Below, piece after piece: positions 5,451-5,653 of a stretch of DNA of 5,653 nucleotides (positions within the stretch are counted from its first letter, which is position 1; every line of letters begins with the position of its first letter). Origin of the DNA: Spirochaetaceae bacterium (lineage in GTDB: Bacteria; Spirochaetota; Spirochaetia; Treponematales; Treponemataceae); NCBI GenBank assembly GCA_031290725.1, contig JAITMZ010000190.1, positions 1-5,653 on the forward strand, in the 5' to 3' direction. Under the pieces are notes generated by a model. It had not been told where the DNA came from and searched no databases. It worked only from the letters and a program-made list of their open reading frames with translations. The position numbers and the translations under genes are program-made.

Positions 5451-5653
5451 AGTTCCTCCTGATAGTTTAGCAGCGCGAAGTATTCCCTGCGGCATTTCAT
5501 GGCATGGAATACCTTAATGGTTTCTTCATCAATCACATTGTACACGATTTCGAGCAAATGAGCATTGGCATCAAAGCCAAGGAGCAACTTTTTGTTGCCG
5601 TCCCCCGCGCCACCTGGAAAAAGTGGTCTGGTTTTCCGCGCTACGAGTTGCTT
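5447..5653 (-). CDS. Putative small toxin of a type II toxin-antitoxin pair, 5' end beyond the window
   Basis: The last 68 codons are visible, open without interruption from the right edge to TGA at 5449-5447. The sequence includes KKLLLGFDANAHLLEIVYN (21-39) and then IDEETIKVFHAMKCRREYFALL (41-62). This LLEIVYN...VFHAMKCRREY pattern resembles small toxin-like proteins that I recall beside antitoxins of the neighbouring type. I cannot name the family with certainty; a BrnT-like RNase fold is one guess. The toxin-first order and the 4-base ATGA overlap with the antitoxin are typical of translationally coupled toxin-antitoxin operons. The visible frame shows no damage, although its partner is broken, so it may be inactive, harmless or neutralised from elsewhere. 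Promoter and start lie outside the window. Confidence 0.6.
   Translation of the reverse strand, partial: KQLVARKTRPLFPGGAGDGNKKLLLGFDANAHLLEIVYNVIDEETIKVFHAMKCRREYFALLNYQEEL

Overview
The window looks like chromosomal DNA from a moderately GC-rich bacterium, most likely a spirochaete of the Treponema kind. This is an inference. It rests on a divergent MraY, a lipoprotein with a beta-helix-like look, and a small toxin-antitoxin pair whose antitoxin start resembles ones I associate with treponemes. No single feature proves the phylum.

Layout, left to right. (1) Positions 1-797, minus strand: most of mraY, the lipid I synthase of peptidoglycan synthesis, running off the left edge. (2) Positions 798-904: a divergent promoter region. 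One promoter faces left to mraY. A near-consensus one faces right to a tRNA-Lys(UUU) gene at 905-977. (3) The tRNA is followed after 12 bases by lemA (990-1598), which overlaps by one base a TPM-domain membrane protein gene (1598-2410). Together they look like one tRNA-mRNA transcription unit. (4) Positions 2411-2655: an intergenic region with a long imperfect hairpin at 2509-2586 and a promoter placed so that the tyrS transcript should start at the ATG itself. (5) tyrS (2656-3894), then 24 bases later a putative beta-helix lipoprotein gene (3919-4860). (6) Positions 4861-5169: a C-rich stretch with no convincing gene. (7) Positions 5170-5653, minus strand: a decayed toxin-antitoxin locus. The toxin-like gene enters from the right edge and is open as far as seen. 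The antitoxin-like gene carries a one-base frameshift, two in-frame stops and what looks like a small palindromic insertion.

The most distinctive findings are these. mraY and tyrS both seem to be transcribed from promoters whose predicted +1 is the first base of the start codon, so their mRNAs would be leaderless. lemA would get a 12-base leader, with its Shine-Dalgarno sequence at the extreme 5' end, by tRNA 3' processing. The + strand hairpin between the TPM gene and tyrS holds four symmetric AAGTCG units and uses G-U wobbles that favour + strand RNA. The antitoxin pseudogene can be reconstructed by eye and contains a palindrome-bearing insert.

I see no CRISPR array, transposase, phage gene or clearly new multi-gene system. 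The genes from mraY to tyrS are housekeeping or widespread families.
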